Part shown: positions 12,641 to 25,458 of the stretch, piece by piece
How positions within the stretch are numbered: position 1 is the first letter of the stretch
How the letters are laid out: every line of letters starts with the position of its first letter
Source: Blastobasis lacticolella
Taxonomy: Eukaryota; Arthropoda; Insecta; Lepidoptera; Blastobasidae
Assembly: GCA_905147135.1 (NCBI GenBank)
Contig: LR990059.1
Span: 14,283,001 to 14,347,000 of the forward strand
Reading direction: 5' to 3'
Length of the DNA: 64,000 nucleotides
Position numbers and translations under genes: made by a program
Notes under the pieces: model-generated
What the model saw: the letters and a program-made list of their open reading frames with translations, nothing else
Database searches by the model: none
Told to the model about the DNA's origin: nothing

Positions 12641-13021
12641 CAATTAAGATACACTGTTAAATAAGATACAATTTCCTTCAAAGTAGAAAACAAGATCGTG
12701 AACATTATTGCTAAATAAACAAAGATATTTTCATTTTGCGAGTAAACTGCAACCTTTTCCTATTCTGATCTTGCTTGAAATTATAATTAATTTGTTCCAA
12801 ATTTAATTTGATTTTCATTATAACCTTATTGGGATATTTTCATATTAATCTCTGTTTTCTCTATAATCTTTGTTTGTGTACTTTATGAGAAATTGTTTAT
12901 TAAATTGTATAAATTAATCCTCCTAGACTGTGGGTTGGCCTGAATTCTGTCAAGCCTAATACATAAAAACACTTGTATTCAGAAACGTCATTGCATTTAT
13001 TATCCATGTAAAAATTTACAA

Positions 13022-13264
13022 TCTATACATATAATAAAACCGAACGGATTTTGATGGGGTTTTCACAGTTTGGGAGTTTGGAGTCCAACCTGAAATCTAT
13101 AGACTTTGTGTCATCTAATTCGGTTTGAATGAACCAGAGATACAGCTTGACCTGTCCATAGTACCAGCTTTCATATACATGGGAGGTCATTTAAAGTGGA
13201 CCTCGGAAAAGATAAACTATTCAGAAACGATTTTCACGCGGACGAAGTCGCGAGCAAAAGCTAG
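13022..13264 (+). mobile_element. Non-autonomous Helitron
   Basis: Begins TCTATACATATAATAAAAC, ends with a small hairpin (CGCGGAC GAA GTCGCG), then AGCAAAAGCTAG. It sits between A (13021) and T (13265), as Helitrons do. Confidence 0.7.
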
Positions 13265-13668
13265 TCAGTAATAAAAAAAGCAACATCCATGAGTTAATTA
13301 TGACTCTACTATTTAAACATACGAATTACTTTATACTTTATACTTATCTATAATAATAAACACTGTTTAAAAAGCTTTCAAAACAACGACAGGGTAACAC
13401 AAGCCAACCGTTTATACGTTTTATGTTTCTGCATTTAGATTGGACGACACGATTTGTTGAAAAATAAGTTCTATGAGGCACACGACTATTCACTGTTTTG
13501 TGAAAGAGAATTAATAAATGCGGTTTCAAATTAAAAATACAGCTAATCACCACCATCATTTATTAATCTATCTGAGCTTTATTTGTTTGTACAATGTTGG
13601 AAATTTGACTAAAGAATTCGACTAAAGAATCATAGTTTTAAAGAAAAAATTGAGATTTTCAAAGTTTG

Positions 13669-13975
13669 TTCGTCGACACTGTGAAACGACACTGTGTCGT
13701 ATCCGAAAAACTTAAATTATCAATGTTTAGTCGTCGACACGGTGTGACGACACCGAATCGTTGCCGCTAAAGGCGCCTAGTTTACACATCATCTAGGGTG
13801 TCAGCTCCTGACATCTGCTGACGAAACGGGATGTCGCCACCCCATCAATTATGGCTGACGTTTTGTTTTTTTGACAGCTCTTTTGACAGCCACTGTCGGT
13901 AGCGGCGCGTTTCCGGTTCCAGAATAGGTGTGACAAAATATTGTGTCTTTTTTGCGTGAGGGAGTTTACCTGGGT
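13669..13975. repeat. CpG-rich block with a 61-bp spaced duplicate module
   Basis: CGTCGACAC...CGACAC occurs at 13671 and 13732, followed by a CpG-rich stretch (TGACAGC, GGTAGCGGCGCGTTTCCGG). No ORF identified in it. It could be a repeat end or a promoter-like island. Confidence 0.4.
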
Positions 13976-14472
13976 GATATTAATAATTTGGAACTATCTC
14001 TAACATTCAGTGTTCTCGCTTAGATTGTTTGTTTATTCTTGTAAACTACGAAATGTGTTCTTTTATGTTCATTCGCATGTTAGAGGTGTATATGAACTTA
14101 GTCCTCACAGTGACATACCTGCGATTCTACTCATTTGTTACTTTAAATAACCTGGACGATAGTTACTATCTTCCATCGTGTGCTTTACACAAAAAAACTA
14201 TTTCTACTTTTCACAGATGGCAGTCGTATTCAGTAACGTTACAATGAGATCTCATAGTGCGCGCTAACGCACAGGGTTCCTACTGATAATACTTCAGTGG
14301 CGATGGGCGCTATGCGTCCGTCAAAATGAACGAAATCGACCAATCGTAGAGCCGTATTAAACGCAGTGCGTTCACTTAGCAGATAAGCACTGTGAGCATA
14401 GTAACGCTACTATATAAGACAAGTATTTTTTGTGAAAACAGATGTTAAGTACTCATTCATTATTTAGTTTAT

Positions 14473-14793
14473 AAAATAATCATCTTGGTATTAATGTCCC
14501 GGTTATACTCTCGAGGGCTCGAGGTCCGCCATGACCTAAATCCAGGATTTGGCAGGTCAGGAAATTACAGTGGAGCAACTGCCATCTGACCTCCGTGACC
14601 CTGCTACCAGGGAAACCTCACCAGATTGGATCATGGTTACACATCCAGTCGCCTGAATGTGCAGGTTTCATCGCGATATTTTCCATCACCGTAAGAGCAT
14701 CGGTTAGAAGAGTCAGTGGTATATGGCCGCAGTGGGACCCGGTACCTATCGCTTACGAGTCGGATACTTAAACCACTCAGCTACCGACGCTCC
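14473..14793 (-). mobile_element. tRNA-derived SINE S1
   Basis: Full-length layout from AATAATCATCTTGG to GCTACCGACGCTCC. Confidence 0.6.
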
Positions 14794-15356
14794 TATTCAT
14801 TATTTATTTTAATTTAACATGGGACTTGCTCTTGTAAATCGATTTATTCGAAGTGTGGTGAGGTAGGTACCAATTTGATACAAAGTATATTTTTTTAGTT
14901 TTATTTATTTATTTATTTATTTAACATTTTATTGCACACAGTAAAATACATAGAGAAACATCATTTAAATTGTATGACATTGTTAAATTATTGATTTCCG
15001 TATTATTTAATGAAAATTGTTAGTAATAATTGACATTTTTAATGACATGGTTTTATTTACTGATTATTTTATAACTTATTTATTGAAATTTAAATTTATT
15101 GAAATTACTATTTATGGAAGATGAAAAATGAAACAATTATATTTAAAGATTTGTACGCCTCAGCATGCGGGCAAAGGATAGAGAAACTATTGAAGATAAT
15201 TAAAACATCTGTAATACCTATCTCTTACAAATAAATATTTTGAATCTTTGAATCATACATATAGACGACACAACACAATGTGCGTACAAAAATTTAAATT
15301 CCCATAACGATTTTTGATACAAGAAACCAGGTATTTAATAGCCATCACACCATGGT

Positions 15357-15595
15357 CGCGGTCGTGTGGTGCCGGCAGAGTAGAATAGCATCCAAGGCGA
15401 ATAATGTTTACGAGAAAAAAAATTAGAGTCTCCGTGGACTGGAAAATGGGCAGCAGCGTTTTCCATTGTTATATTACAACACTGTGATATCCAATACGCC
15501 TGCGAAGCTTAGGTGACTATGGCAATAACCTTCCTTTTCGTGGGAGAGGCCCTGAGTCCTGGAGCGGACTGTTAAGGGCTGTGATGATGATCATG
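15357..15595 (+). mobile_element. R3 SINE-like repeat with 10-bp target duplication
   Basis: Flanked by ACACCATGGT on both sides (15347-15356 and 15596-15605). It starts with GCCGGCAGAGTAGAATAGCA about 14 bp in and ends with a GATGATGAT tail. That tail matches the RTE LINE tails in this window, so RTE machinery probably moves it. No tRNA promoter boxes seen. Confidence 0.65.
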
Positions 15596-15694
15596 ACACC
15601 ATGGTAAGCGCATTTTGTGGTTAGTGACGGTCCAGTCGAATATGGAGCACGCCTCTCTAGAAACAGAGCTACTCTCTAGCCTTGTAGGGATTCA

Positions 15695-15932
15695 GATTAT
15701 AATCATCATCATCATCACAGCACATAACAGTCCACTGAAGGTGGAAGGTTATTACCATTATCTCCACGCTTGGCAGATGGGTTGGAGACCGCAGTGTCGC
15801 AGATATGAGAATGGAAAAAGCTGCTGCCCATTTTCCAACAAAAAGGCGACTCGAAAAAATTTGTCGCCTTACACCCACGAGTGTAAAGGGTTGGAGCTAT
15901 TCTACTCCGCCGAACACCACACGGCTAACCAG
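15695..15932 (-). mobile_element. R3 repeat, inverted partner copy
   Basis: Begins ATCATCATCATCATCACAGC (reverse of the tail) and ends TATTCTACTCCGCCGAACAC, opposite to the copy 100 bp to its left. Confidence 0.6.
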
Positions 15933-15934
15933 AT

Positions 15935-17180
15935 TATATTGTTCATTAAGAATTAGTAAAACAATATTTAATAATACTCAGATAATTTAATTAGTAACCA
16001 AATGCCAAACCGCTAACGAGCACCACTAATTACTACCCACAAAAAAAAAGCGATCCCAAGAAAGATATTTGCAAAAAAAGTCGACCGCGAATGGGAAGTC
16101 ACAAATTCCACCTTAATTACCCTAGCGCCATAGCTGAATTCCCAAAAGCGAGGGAAAAAATCCAGATCAAACTAATTTACACCTTACAGGCGATAGGCTG
16201 AGGACTCGTTCATAGACGGAGCGATGAGCTTGGCGGGTTTTCAGCGGACAAGTGCTCACTAGCGTAAGGCTGGAATGAATACCACCGTCTACAAAAGAAT
16301 TAGAATGACGATAATTTTACATAGAAAGAAAAAATTCGCTTCGCTCAAAAAGCAATTACACTTTGTATTTTTTTTTAGAGTCATGAAAATGACAACATGC
16401 TTAGCACCTCCTCAGATGTTTTTATTTGTTATCACATCTAGTGGCACAAATAGTTTGTTTATTTGCCACACTCACATCACGCTATTGGGGGCCGGGGGGA
16501 TAAAAAGTAGCCTATTTCTAATCTAGCTAACTACCAAATATCATCCAAATCCGTTTAACTATTTTGGCGTGAAGGTACATTTATTAGGCATACACACATA
16601 TCAGTAGGATTTAATTTAACGGTTTAGGCTACAGTAAGGTATAGGACACCAGCAAAATTTTCGCTGTTGCTCACATTCTAAGCCCGCTACCTTACCAGTA
16701 ATGTTGACAGCTTGAGGGATGTGCAATGTGCGGTAGCAGTAACTTATAAGGCACCGGCAACAGTAGGGGCGTTTAGTCGACACTTTCGCGGGGTAGTTCT
16801 TAAATAAATTATGGCCAAGGGGCCCTAATAGAGCAGTTTTAGTTTCAGCTAGTTCGGGGCAATTTATCACTTTGTCAAAATAATGAGGACAAAAATAGGC
16901 AAGTGAGGGTAGACTTGTTTTTACAAAATACAATTTTTTTTCGAATTAAAGCTTTCATTCCTGTACCAATTTATTTATTTCAGTTGCTGTTCTTTACTCA
17001 TATATGCATTTGAAAACCCTGTTTAATTTTGAAAATGAGACTACAATAATGTAGTGTTATAAAAAATACCGTCACGAGGCTCTCAACTGTCCAACCAGTC
17101 TCAAGGGTCCCAGCGGAAGACGTTTATCAACTATAACGAAAGTATAAAAATAATGAAAATCTTCTCCGTAGGTATAAACT
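15935..17180. other. Non-coding stretch
   Basis: Contains a 105-codon minus frame (16933-16616) with many Cys but no recognised domain, not called as a gene. Confidence 0.4.
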
Positions 17181-17185
17181 TTCCA

Positions 17186-17376
17186 TCAGACCACTGGATA
17201 CATATAGGCTTCTCCAATGAGCACCATTGCTCCTGCAGCCAGAGTGTGTGCCAGCCAAAGTAGCAGATTGCTGATTCTATGCGCTTTGTCGATAAATTTA
17301 AATGGTCTTTCGGAAAAGAGCTGCTGCATCAGATCTTGCCCTTGGTCCCCCACATTGAGTTCACCTTGCTGGACCT
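17186..17376 (-). CDS. Orphan candidate terminal exon of an unknown membrane protein
   Basis: The minus strand has a good acceptor (TTGCCCCAG at about 17377-17385) followed by an open frame of 62 codons ending in TGA. The peptide starts VQQGELNVGDQGQDLMQQLF, has a basic/hydrophilic middle (PFKFIDKAHRISN) and ends in a hydrophobic segment (LLLWLAHTLAAGAMVLIG) with a short tail EAYMYPVV. Composition looks protein-like, unlike the surrounding AT-rich DNA, and an AATAAA lies about 200 bp downstream on the minus strand. I do not recognise the family and found no upstream exon in the window, so it may be the last exon of a gene with a long intron, a gene relic, or a chance frame. Confidence 0.35.
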
Positions 17377-17389
17377 GGGGCAATCATTA

Positions 17390-17655
17390 AAATAAATAAT
17401 AATAATAAATAATCGTGGACAACCTCACACAGCGCCATCTAGCCCTAAAGTAAGCAGTGCTTGTGTTATGGGTGCTAGATAACTGATAAACTACTTATAT
17501 ACTTTTATATACATACTTATTATACAAAGAACACCCAGACCCGTAACAGAAATTAAAATTTATCATTTCAATTTCTGCCCGGCCGGGAATCGAACCCGGG
17601 ACCTCTTGCGTGGCAGACCGGCGGCATGTTGACCACTGAATCACTCAGGTCGTCG
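17390..17655 (-). mobile_element. tRNA-derived SINE S2
   Basis: ACACAGCGCCATCTAGCC body, GGGAATCGAACCCGGGACCT B-box region, ATCACTCAGGTCGTC head. Directly upstream of the orphan exon on the minus strand. Confidence 0.6.
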
Positions 17656-17849
17656 AGTACATTAGAAGTACAAAGCGCGTTCCATTTATTACATTAGCGA
17701 CCTTGATATTGTAGATTAGCCTTAAGTCTCGTCACAAGTCTCTACATTGTCGAGATATCAAACCTACATATGATGAGGTTGAAATATTAATTTGTTCTAA
17801 TAATACCAACGAAGTTTCGTTGGACTCAGGTTTTTATTTTATTTGTATT

Positions 17850-18725
17850 TAGACATAAAGACATAGACATAGACATAATATTTATTTGGCAATTTCTACA
17901 ATATAAATTAACTAAAATATTTCTTATTAACATAGATTAGGTTAAATATTGTAGTGTCATGCCAAACTAGAGCTCAGCTCAGCATATGCTGTAGGTAGTA
18001 AGACCACAGCGCTGATTTTCAGCTGACCCCTACATTTAGTGCGTGAATTACTCGCCAAGTGGTCAGACAGGTAACGTAGTGCTGTACATTTGCCCAGAAT
18101 TTTATGTGGCGGTGTGTTTATAAGTAATAATATAAATATATGTATAAAACCATAGGTGTGTGATATGCTTAAATACTTATTTGGAGCTATTATTGTGTAA
18201 TTCTAATATAACTGATAATTAATTTAGATATGTTGGAACAACTCTGCAGCCTATAGGGAGAGATTTTTGGTGTTCATAAAGGTATATTTTTATGTTAGAT
18301 TTAAAAGATGTAATATTTTTCGATTCCTTGATGGGAGGCGGCAGGTTGTTCCAACATTTGGTTGCCGCATATCTAAAACTGCCACGAAAGGCAGCCGTCC
18401 TGTGAGCAGGTATCCTGAGAGGATAGCTAACCCTCCGCGCATTTCGCGAGCCGGCTCCACTACGCCAACTTAGTTTCCTGTACAGGTCCTCTGGGACACC
18501 AGTATTTATTATACCATACAGTAAAGAGGCTAGATGCAGCTCTTGACGTAGGGACATTTTTAAAATGTTTGCTTCATTGATGAAAGGTGTTACATGCGTG
18601 CGGGGGGGAACCTTAAAACAAAAACGAGCACAGGCATTTTGAACCCTCTGAATCAACCTCGCGGACCGAGCTAGCAGTCTAGGACCATACACTACATCGG
18701 CGTAACCCAAAATCGATAAAACCAA
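17850..18725 (-). mobile_element. Jockey-like LINE 3' end with 168-aa RT C-terminal frame
   Basis: Open frame 18725-18219 (minus): LGYADVVYGPRLLARSARLI, RVQNACARFCFKVPPR, LHLASLLYGIINTGVPEDLY, RYAATKCWNNLPPPIKES. This is the region after the RT palm in jockey-like elements. The 3' part runs into short CATAGA-type repeats near 17855-17880. Intact over 168 codons, so fairly young, but 5'-truncated. Confidence 0.6.
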
Positions 18726-18842
18726 GAAATCGCATAATTTAATACGCAGATCCTCGGCAAGAAAGTCTCTTATCTACACAGAAAGTACAATTTCCTTCAC
18801 TTATGGTAAATAGTAGGAAAAATTCACAAGTATTCTAAGTAT

Positions 18843-19135
18843 CGATTTGATCTGGTGCCCACAGCAGAATTCCGCCATCGCACCACCCGCCGCGGACTTG
18901 ATACTGATCCCCACTACGTAGACCCTCTGTTGGTCACCACGCGAAGGTTCGAAAGAACGTTTCTCACTCGTACGATTCGGATGTGGAATGAACTCCTTGT
19001 TGAAGAAGTATTCTAGAGGTCTGCTTACAGTCGGGCACGCATTGGTAGCGCTCCTGGTGTTGCTGATGTCCATAAGCGGCGGTGACCACTTTCCTTCAGG
19101 TGGCCCGCTTGCCTGTTTGTCTGCTGTATTGCATT
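18843..19135 (+). mobile_element. Jockey/CR1-like LINE 3' end, truncated copy
   Basis: Matches the second half of the 24-kb element (GATCTGGTGCCCACAGCA to the GGTGGCCCGCTTGCC tail) with a small internal deletion. Confidence 0.6.
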
Positions 19136-19768
19136 TAAAAAGCTGCCCTATATAGAATTACTGAAAGAATAAATTCTTCGCCGTCACCTGGCCAATACAC
19201 TAAAAATTAAAAGCACATTTCCCACCAAAATACGTCACAGAACCCTTTTGATCGCCAGACTAATGATTACAAATGCGCATAAGCATCCTGTTCCCAAAAT
19301 AAAACCACTACAGAAGTCAAGCGTGCAAGTTTTACGACAACTATAAACGACAACGCCACTTGTTTATCGGTTTTTTAATAGTTCTAGACGCGAAACTGTC
19401 GGGTTATGTAGTTAAAAATACATTTAGATGCGGCCAATTAAATGGGAACTCTAATTAGGCGGTGGTTCCTGCCGTGGAGGGGTCAATGAAAATTGGGGTA
19501 GCTGATGAAGTTATAAGAAATTAGTATTGCAAATAGTTTTATGTACCCTCAGGCGGAAGATGGGAGTGGTGTTTTATTCATACAGGTGTATAAACATGAT
19601 TTTAAGTTGTTTTAATAGTCGTGTTACTTTGTACGTACGTCGAAGAAAACTTTACTACACGGCTGTTTATCATCAACTTATCTGACCGCTGTATGACCGC
19701 AGTACCGGCGTCGCTGTTGTTGACAACAAAATGATATTTACAGTTTTGGCTACCAAGTCAAATAAGTT

Positions 19769-20028
19769 CCAGATCCAGGAATTGATTATTACAGTGGAGT
19801 TACTGCCATCTGACCTCCGTGACCCTGCCACCAGGGGAACCTAACCAGATTGGATCATGGTTACACATTCAGTCGCCTGAATGCGCAGGTTTCATCACCG
19901 CAAGAGTATCAGTTAGCATTCAACTAATGTACATAAATCAGAAAAGAGTCATTGGTACATGGCCGCAGTGGGATTCGAACCCGGTACCTCTCGCTCGATA
20001 CCATAACCACTCGGCCACCGACGCTCTA
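19769..20028 (-). mobile_element. tRNA-derived SINE S1, missing its tail
   Basis: GGGATTCGAACCCGGTACCT and CGGCCACCGACGCTC head intact; tail side absent. Confidence 0.6.
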
Positions 20029-20029
20029 A

Positions 20030-21890
20030 TAAAAACATTTTGTAATAATATCTGAAACTTTACTACAAATGTGCATAGCCACATGGTTTTTGACAATGTA
20101 CCTATCTAAATTACAAACTGTCACAAAACTCTTAAGAAACAATTGTGTTAACGGGCCAACACAACGCACCGTGCTTATTTTAGTTTTGAGTCCAAATTGA
20201 TTCTTGGAACCCCTTAGTTTCGGATCATTAACGCCTTTAAATGATGTATGAGTTACGAGCATGTCAAGTTTTGTGACGATTGAACTCGTCAATGTGTGAA
20301 AAGAAACAAAGTATTGGTTGTAACTAATGTTCCTAGTTTATTATTACAATATGTCCGAATCGGTCGTATCTATAAAATTGCTGTTCTTTTTACTTCACAT
20401 TTTTAAAAATAAATCTACACTTAATTTACGAATTTAGTAGTGCTGTTAGAATTTCTTCATACCTTTTCTAATATAGTGGTATTGTCATGCAAGCATATTT
20501 TATACGCTATGCGTAGCTATTTTATACGCTTAAAATTACCTACTTATTTGTTTTCTTGCTGATCGACTAAAAAATAGTTTTGAGCATGCATATTGTTCGC
20601 ATCTCATTTTGATTGTTCATTGTTCATTTATTGCATAAATTAAAAATTTACATGTCCACTTTGTTAAATTCAATTTTTTATGTGTTATTTTAACATATAA
20701 CTTAAATTATATACACTACACAGGTATTAAATACACAGTATTTAATACCTATACTACAAATTGTATAGTATAGGTATCAAACACAGTATAGGTTTTAAAT
20801 ATTGACACTTGTAATTATAATGTTAATTGTGTGAGCATGTTTGGGTCAATGACATTGTTTTATTCCTTTGTAGAAATCATCTATGTTGTAGCAAGCTTTG
20901 TATATAGATTGCTATTTTGGTCTGAGCTGGTGTTATAAGCAGTCTCACTTTCTTGCAGAGCTACAAAAAGCATGAAATGCAACACTAATGGGAATATCTC
21001 AATACAATTCAGCCACATTTCCCTTAGAACTTTGCTAAGAAAAATGAGTGATCAATGCAATCCCCGTACATCAATAACTGGTTACCGTCATTTGGTTTCA
21101 AAATATGACGTTCAATGTTATTCAAAAACATTCACGTTTTAATGAAAAGTCACTCCTGTGATGTCGTCTCCACAAAGTACCATTTAATTTTACGCAAGGT
21201 TAGAAAAGAAAACAATAAAAGAGGGTCATTACAAAACATTATCATATAAATTGAAAATATAGCTCTAGCAGAGAAATCTGTGGAGACGAAATCTGTGCAT
21301 TTAAATGTTTTACATTATTAGTATAAATAAGTTTATTAATTACATTAAGTATGATATACGTAGGTATAGTATTGTGTATTATTAGGATTTAGGAAAATAT
21401 ATCTTTCAGGGAAAAGCTCGAATTTGTACATGTTTTAAATGTATAATTGTGAAATTGCCAGCAGCGCATTTTATGAGACAGTCATTCCATTGCTATTTCA
21501 CCTGATAGTAAATAAGTATTAAGATGCGAATAAAGAGTTTTAAGAAACTTGTTTAGGAACATTTGAATAGTGAACAAACTGAATTGTCTCACGTCTCGTG
21601 ACTCGGGTCCGAAACGATGAATCAAATATTCGGTTTCTGTCGTAAGTTTTCACTTCTTTTCTTTTACTACTCAGTGACAAATAAGTATGATGCCCATCTA
21701 ATGAAAGGCGGTAAGTATCGCCCATAATGCGATGCAAAAAATGCAGAACCGCTGGTTTTATTTACACTATGAGGAAAACGATGTTAAGCCACTTCCTTAT
21801 AATTGTGCTAGCTACCTCATTCTTCTGACCGAAACACATTAATGCAAGCATTATTGCTTGGCGGGCGACATAAATAAGGGGGTGGTCCCT
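20030..21890. other. Non-coding, very AT-rich stretch
   Basis: A near-palindromic TAGTATAGGTATTAAATAC-type region at about 20720-20790; no gene seen. Confidence 0.5.
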
Positions 21891-21894
21891 GTCC

Positions 21895-22160
21895 AGACGG
21901 AATCTTCAGGCTACGCAGGTGAAGGTGACCCTGTTCAAGGCGTACTGCCAGTCGCTCTACACCAGCCAGCTGTGGTACTCATACACGAAGAACGCATTCA
22001 GCACCCTGCGCGTGCAGTATTGTTCAGAAAGATCTACGCATAACTGTATAGTCTAATTAAATTATTAAGTGGTAATTCCCACTAAGGCTGGGCTTGACTG
22101 CTCGGTTAAACCTACCTAAATCTTGTAAATTTGTAATTATATTTATAATTGTATTGTATT
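21895..22160 (+). mobile_element. LINE fragment
   Basis: 21920-22021 read in one frame gives VKVTLFKAYCQSLYTSQLWY and SYTKNAFSTLRVQY, a segment known from insect non-LTR polymerases. It then decays into AT-rich sequence. Confidence 0.5.
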
Positions 22161-22856
22161 ATTTATAAAAAACTGACTTATTACAATGTCTGTATATAAA
22201 CGAACTTTATTTTTAATTATTTATTTTAGCAGAGTCCTACCATCGGTAAATATATCGTGTGTGTTAGTGTAAGCTTATGCATGTATTTGTGGATATGTGC
22301 TTATGCACATATACTCTCTTTTTCTTAGTACTCCAATCTATAGATACGGCTGGTTGGAGACTTCGGCAAAACTTTTGAGAAGGCTTTTTATGCAATTGTC
22401 AATTTTGTAATCGGCATTATTATGCAAAAACTGCACTTAAAGACATGTGCCTATTTGTTCTTGCAGTTAACAGCATGCTAACCACCTTCCCGCTTAAATC
22501 TGTAAATAAACATACGAACACAAGACACTCAACAACTCGATTACATTCTCTGTTCTCAACACGTGATGCTCTTCATGATTTGTGTCCTCGCTTTGACATC
22601 TGATTTCAGTCGTGCGTCAGATTCCCAGGGGAGGCGTAATTTATTATTATTTACCCCGATGTCCTGCAGTCATCCGTGATAGGGTAGATGATATTATTCT
22701 AGGGGTTGGTATGGTTTTATTTGACACGGTTAAATGGATTTGGAAATATTTTTAATAATATTTTTTCAAAGGTGATTTTTATGCCACTAAGGTGGCAAAC
22801 AAGCGTACGGCTCGCCTGATGGTAAGCAGATACCGTAGCCGATGGAGGTTTGCAAT

Positions 22857-23114
22857 GAAATAAAATAAATAAATGTGTTTGCACAATTCACACAGCGCCA
22901 TCTAGTCCCAAAGTAAGCAAAGCTTGTTTTATGGGTGCTAGATAACTGATAAACTACTTCTATACTTTTTAATACATCCTTATTATACATATAACACCCA
23001 GACCCGTAACAGAAATTAAAATTAATCATTTCAATTTCTGCTCGGCCGGGAATCGAACCCGAGACCTCTGCATGGCAAACCGGCATGTTGACCTACTGAA
23101 CCACACAGGTCGTC
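22857..23114 (-). mobile_element. tRNA-derived SINE S2
   Basis: Same layout; GGGAATCGAACCCGAGACCT B-box region. Confidence 0.6.
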
Positions 23115-23746
23115 AAATGAAAGGGTGTGTCAGCATGTTCCTGACCCAGTAAAAACCTTTTTACGCATTTCTTGAAGAACTCGACGTTCTATTCACTAGG
23201 GAAAGTGAGGAAAGTTCTCACCTCCGAAACAGCATTTTTACGCTGTGAAGATGGACGGTGTAGGCATGGAACAACTTTTTACCCAATCAATATCAATGGG
23301 ATTCCCTGAATAACTGATCAATTATCCTAAAAGGAAATAAGAATACAGCTGCGTCCAAATTTATACGATTATACATTTGTTATGAAGGTTATATTATTGA
23401 GATTTGAATCGTTCGGGGCCCATTGGTACCTCCCGCGTGAGTATGAATTAGTATATCTAGGAGCTCCAATTACAAACATACATTTGTCGCGTTGTCGCGT
23501 ATCAGGTAATTTGCGTTCATTTTGAATTTAAATTCATTTATTTAATCGTCAACATGGGTTACAAAGTTGGTTTCATACATTGAACAGAACTCCATGTTAC
23601 ACCTTACGGTATACGATTTCAATTTCATCTTGTTTAATTTAATTCATTCTGTTTAATATTCATCCCGAAGGAATATTCACGTAACCTCTTCTAACGAGTG
23701 CCTACTAATAATACCATATGCATAGGCAATTTTAAAAAGCTAGCCT

Positions 23747-23886
23747 GAATCATCTTGGCGTTAGTGTCCCGGTTGTGTTTTCGCGCACGAGAGCCCGGGG
23801 TCCGTCTTGAATGGTCCAGGATTTGGTATATCAGGTAGTTACAGTGAAGCGACACAAATCTGACCATTGGATCATGGTTACGATAA
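23747..23886 (-). mobile_element. tRNA-derived SINE S1, tail half
   Basis: AATCATCTTGGCGTTAGTGT to GGATCATGGTTACG only. Confidence 0.5.
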
Positions 23887-24077
23887 TGAAAAGCTATCCG
23901 GAATATGAGTAGTCCACTTGCAAACCCCGTCAAGTTAAAAAAAAACAAAAATTCTGTTAAAGGCACCATTTTATTTGTTTTTTAAAATACTATCCTATGC
24001 AAGTATCAATATCATATTATGATTGAATAATGTAAACAATGTAGTTTCCCTTTCGGCTATTATTGATATTTATTGAC

Positions 24078-24703
24078 TGGCTTCGAAAAAGCTTGGAGTG
24101 CTTAACCGGTCCAAGCGATACTTCACCACAGGGCAGCGCCTGCTGCTGTACAAGGCACAAGTGCGGCCACATATGGAGTATTGTTCCCATCTTTGGGCCG
24201 GCAAAACTGCCGACCTGCTTAATCCTCTGGACTCTGTACAGAGACGCGCCGTACGAATTGTCGATGATCCCATACAAACACGCACGTTGGAACTACTGGC
24301 AAACTGAAGGGACTTTGGCTCCCTGTGTGTGTTCTATCGGCTGTACATGGGGAGTGTTCCGAGGAACTTTTCGATCTGGTGCCCACAGCACAATTCCGCC
24401 ATCGCACCACCCGCCGTGGGCTTGGTACTCATCCTCACTACCTAGACCCTTTGTTGGTCACGACGCGAAGGTTCGAAAGAACGTTTCTCGCTCGTACGAT
24501 TCGGATATGGAATGAGCTCCCAGCCACAGTGTTTCCTTTGGACTATGACATGGGATCGTTCAAGAGGTATATTAGAGGTCTCTTCAGAGTCGGGCAACGC
24601 ATTAGTGACTCCCCTGGTGTTGCTGATGTCCATAGGCGGCGGTGACCACTTTCCTTCAGGTGGCCCGCTTGCCTGTTTGTCTGCAGTATAACATAAAAAA
24701 AAA
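24078..24703 (+). mobile_element. Jockey/CR1-like LINE 3' end, decayed
   Basis: Encodes LGVLNRSKRYFTTGQRLLLY and VRPHMEYCSHLWAGK, then after a stop (24305) and a frameshift ECSEELFDLVP, TIRIWNELPATVF and SPGVADVHRRR. It ends with GGTGACCACTTTCC and GGTGGCCCGCTTGCC, then a poly(A). Clade assignment is tentative. Confidence 0.65.
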
Positions 24704-25024
24704 AGACTTAATGTTTGATAAAGATAACTATTCTGTCACCAATGAACTAATAGACTCTTAATATAATACCAAAGAGCTAATTATAGATAGTCAATGGCAG
24801 TTAATTTCATAATTACACCCATAAATTTCATACGAATTCCAAACAGTGACTTCCTACTTTAGGGAACATTTGTTTCGTCCATATTTAGAAGTAGTCATTT
24901 CGAAAATGTCTATTTTCGTAGACACTAATTGACTTAAATAAATATTTCTACCATCTTTGTTTACTTTGTTGAAATAATTAGATACCATACAAACGGATTA
25001 TTTAACAATACGTTAAAGTAGTAC

Positions 25025-25458
25025 AATGGCCGAAGGTCTATGACCAATGTGTGTTGACACTGATGACATACGGAACTGAAACGTGGCCGCTCACTGTAGG
25101 CCTTATAAGAAAGGTTACTGTTACCCAAAGGGCAATGGAATAAAGTCCTATGCTCGGAGTCTCGTTGCGTGATCGAATCGAATCGAAAAATTAATAGTTC
25201 TGCAACCGAACCAAGGTCACCGACATAGCTCTAAGGATTGCCAGACTGAAGTGACAGTGGGCAGGGCACATAGCTCGAAGAGCAGATGGCCGATGAGGCA
25301 GTATAGTTCTCAAGTGGCGACAACGTACCGGAAGACGCAGCGTGGGTAGGCCACAAGGTGGACCGACGACCTGGTAAAGATCGCAGGTACCAGCTGGATG
25401 CGGTAAGCACAGGACCGGCCTTTGTTGAGTCTTCTGGCTGATATGATGATGATGTGAA
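25025..25458 (+). mobile_element. RTE-type LINE 3' end (second family), longer copy
   Basis: Carries LMTYGTETWPLTVGLIRKV and LGVSLRDRI, then RTKVTDIALRIARLK and GHIARRADGR, with stops and shifts, ending TGATATGATGATGATG. Lies 500 bp downstream of CP1. Confidence 0.65.

Noticed and set aside
16616..16933. 105-codon minus-strand frame, Cys-rich
   Set aside because: No signal peptide, no regular cysteine spacing, no domain I recognise, and no splice or promoter support.
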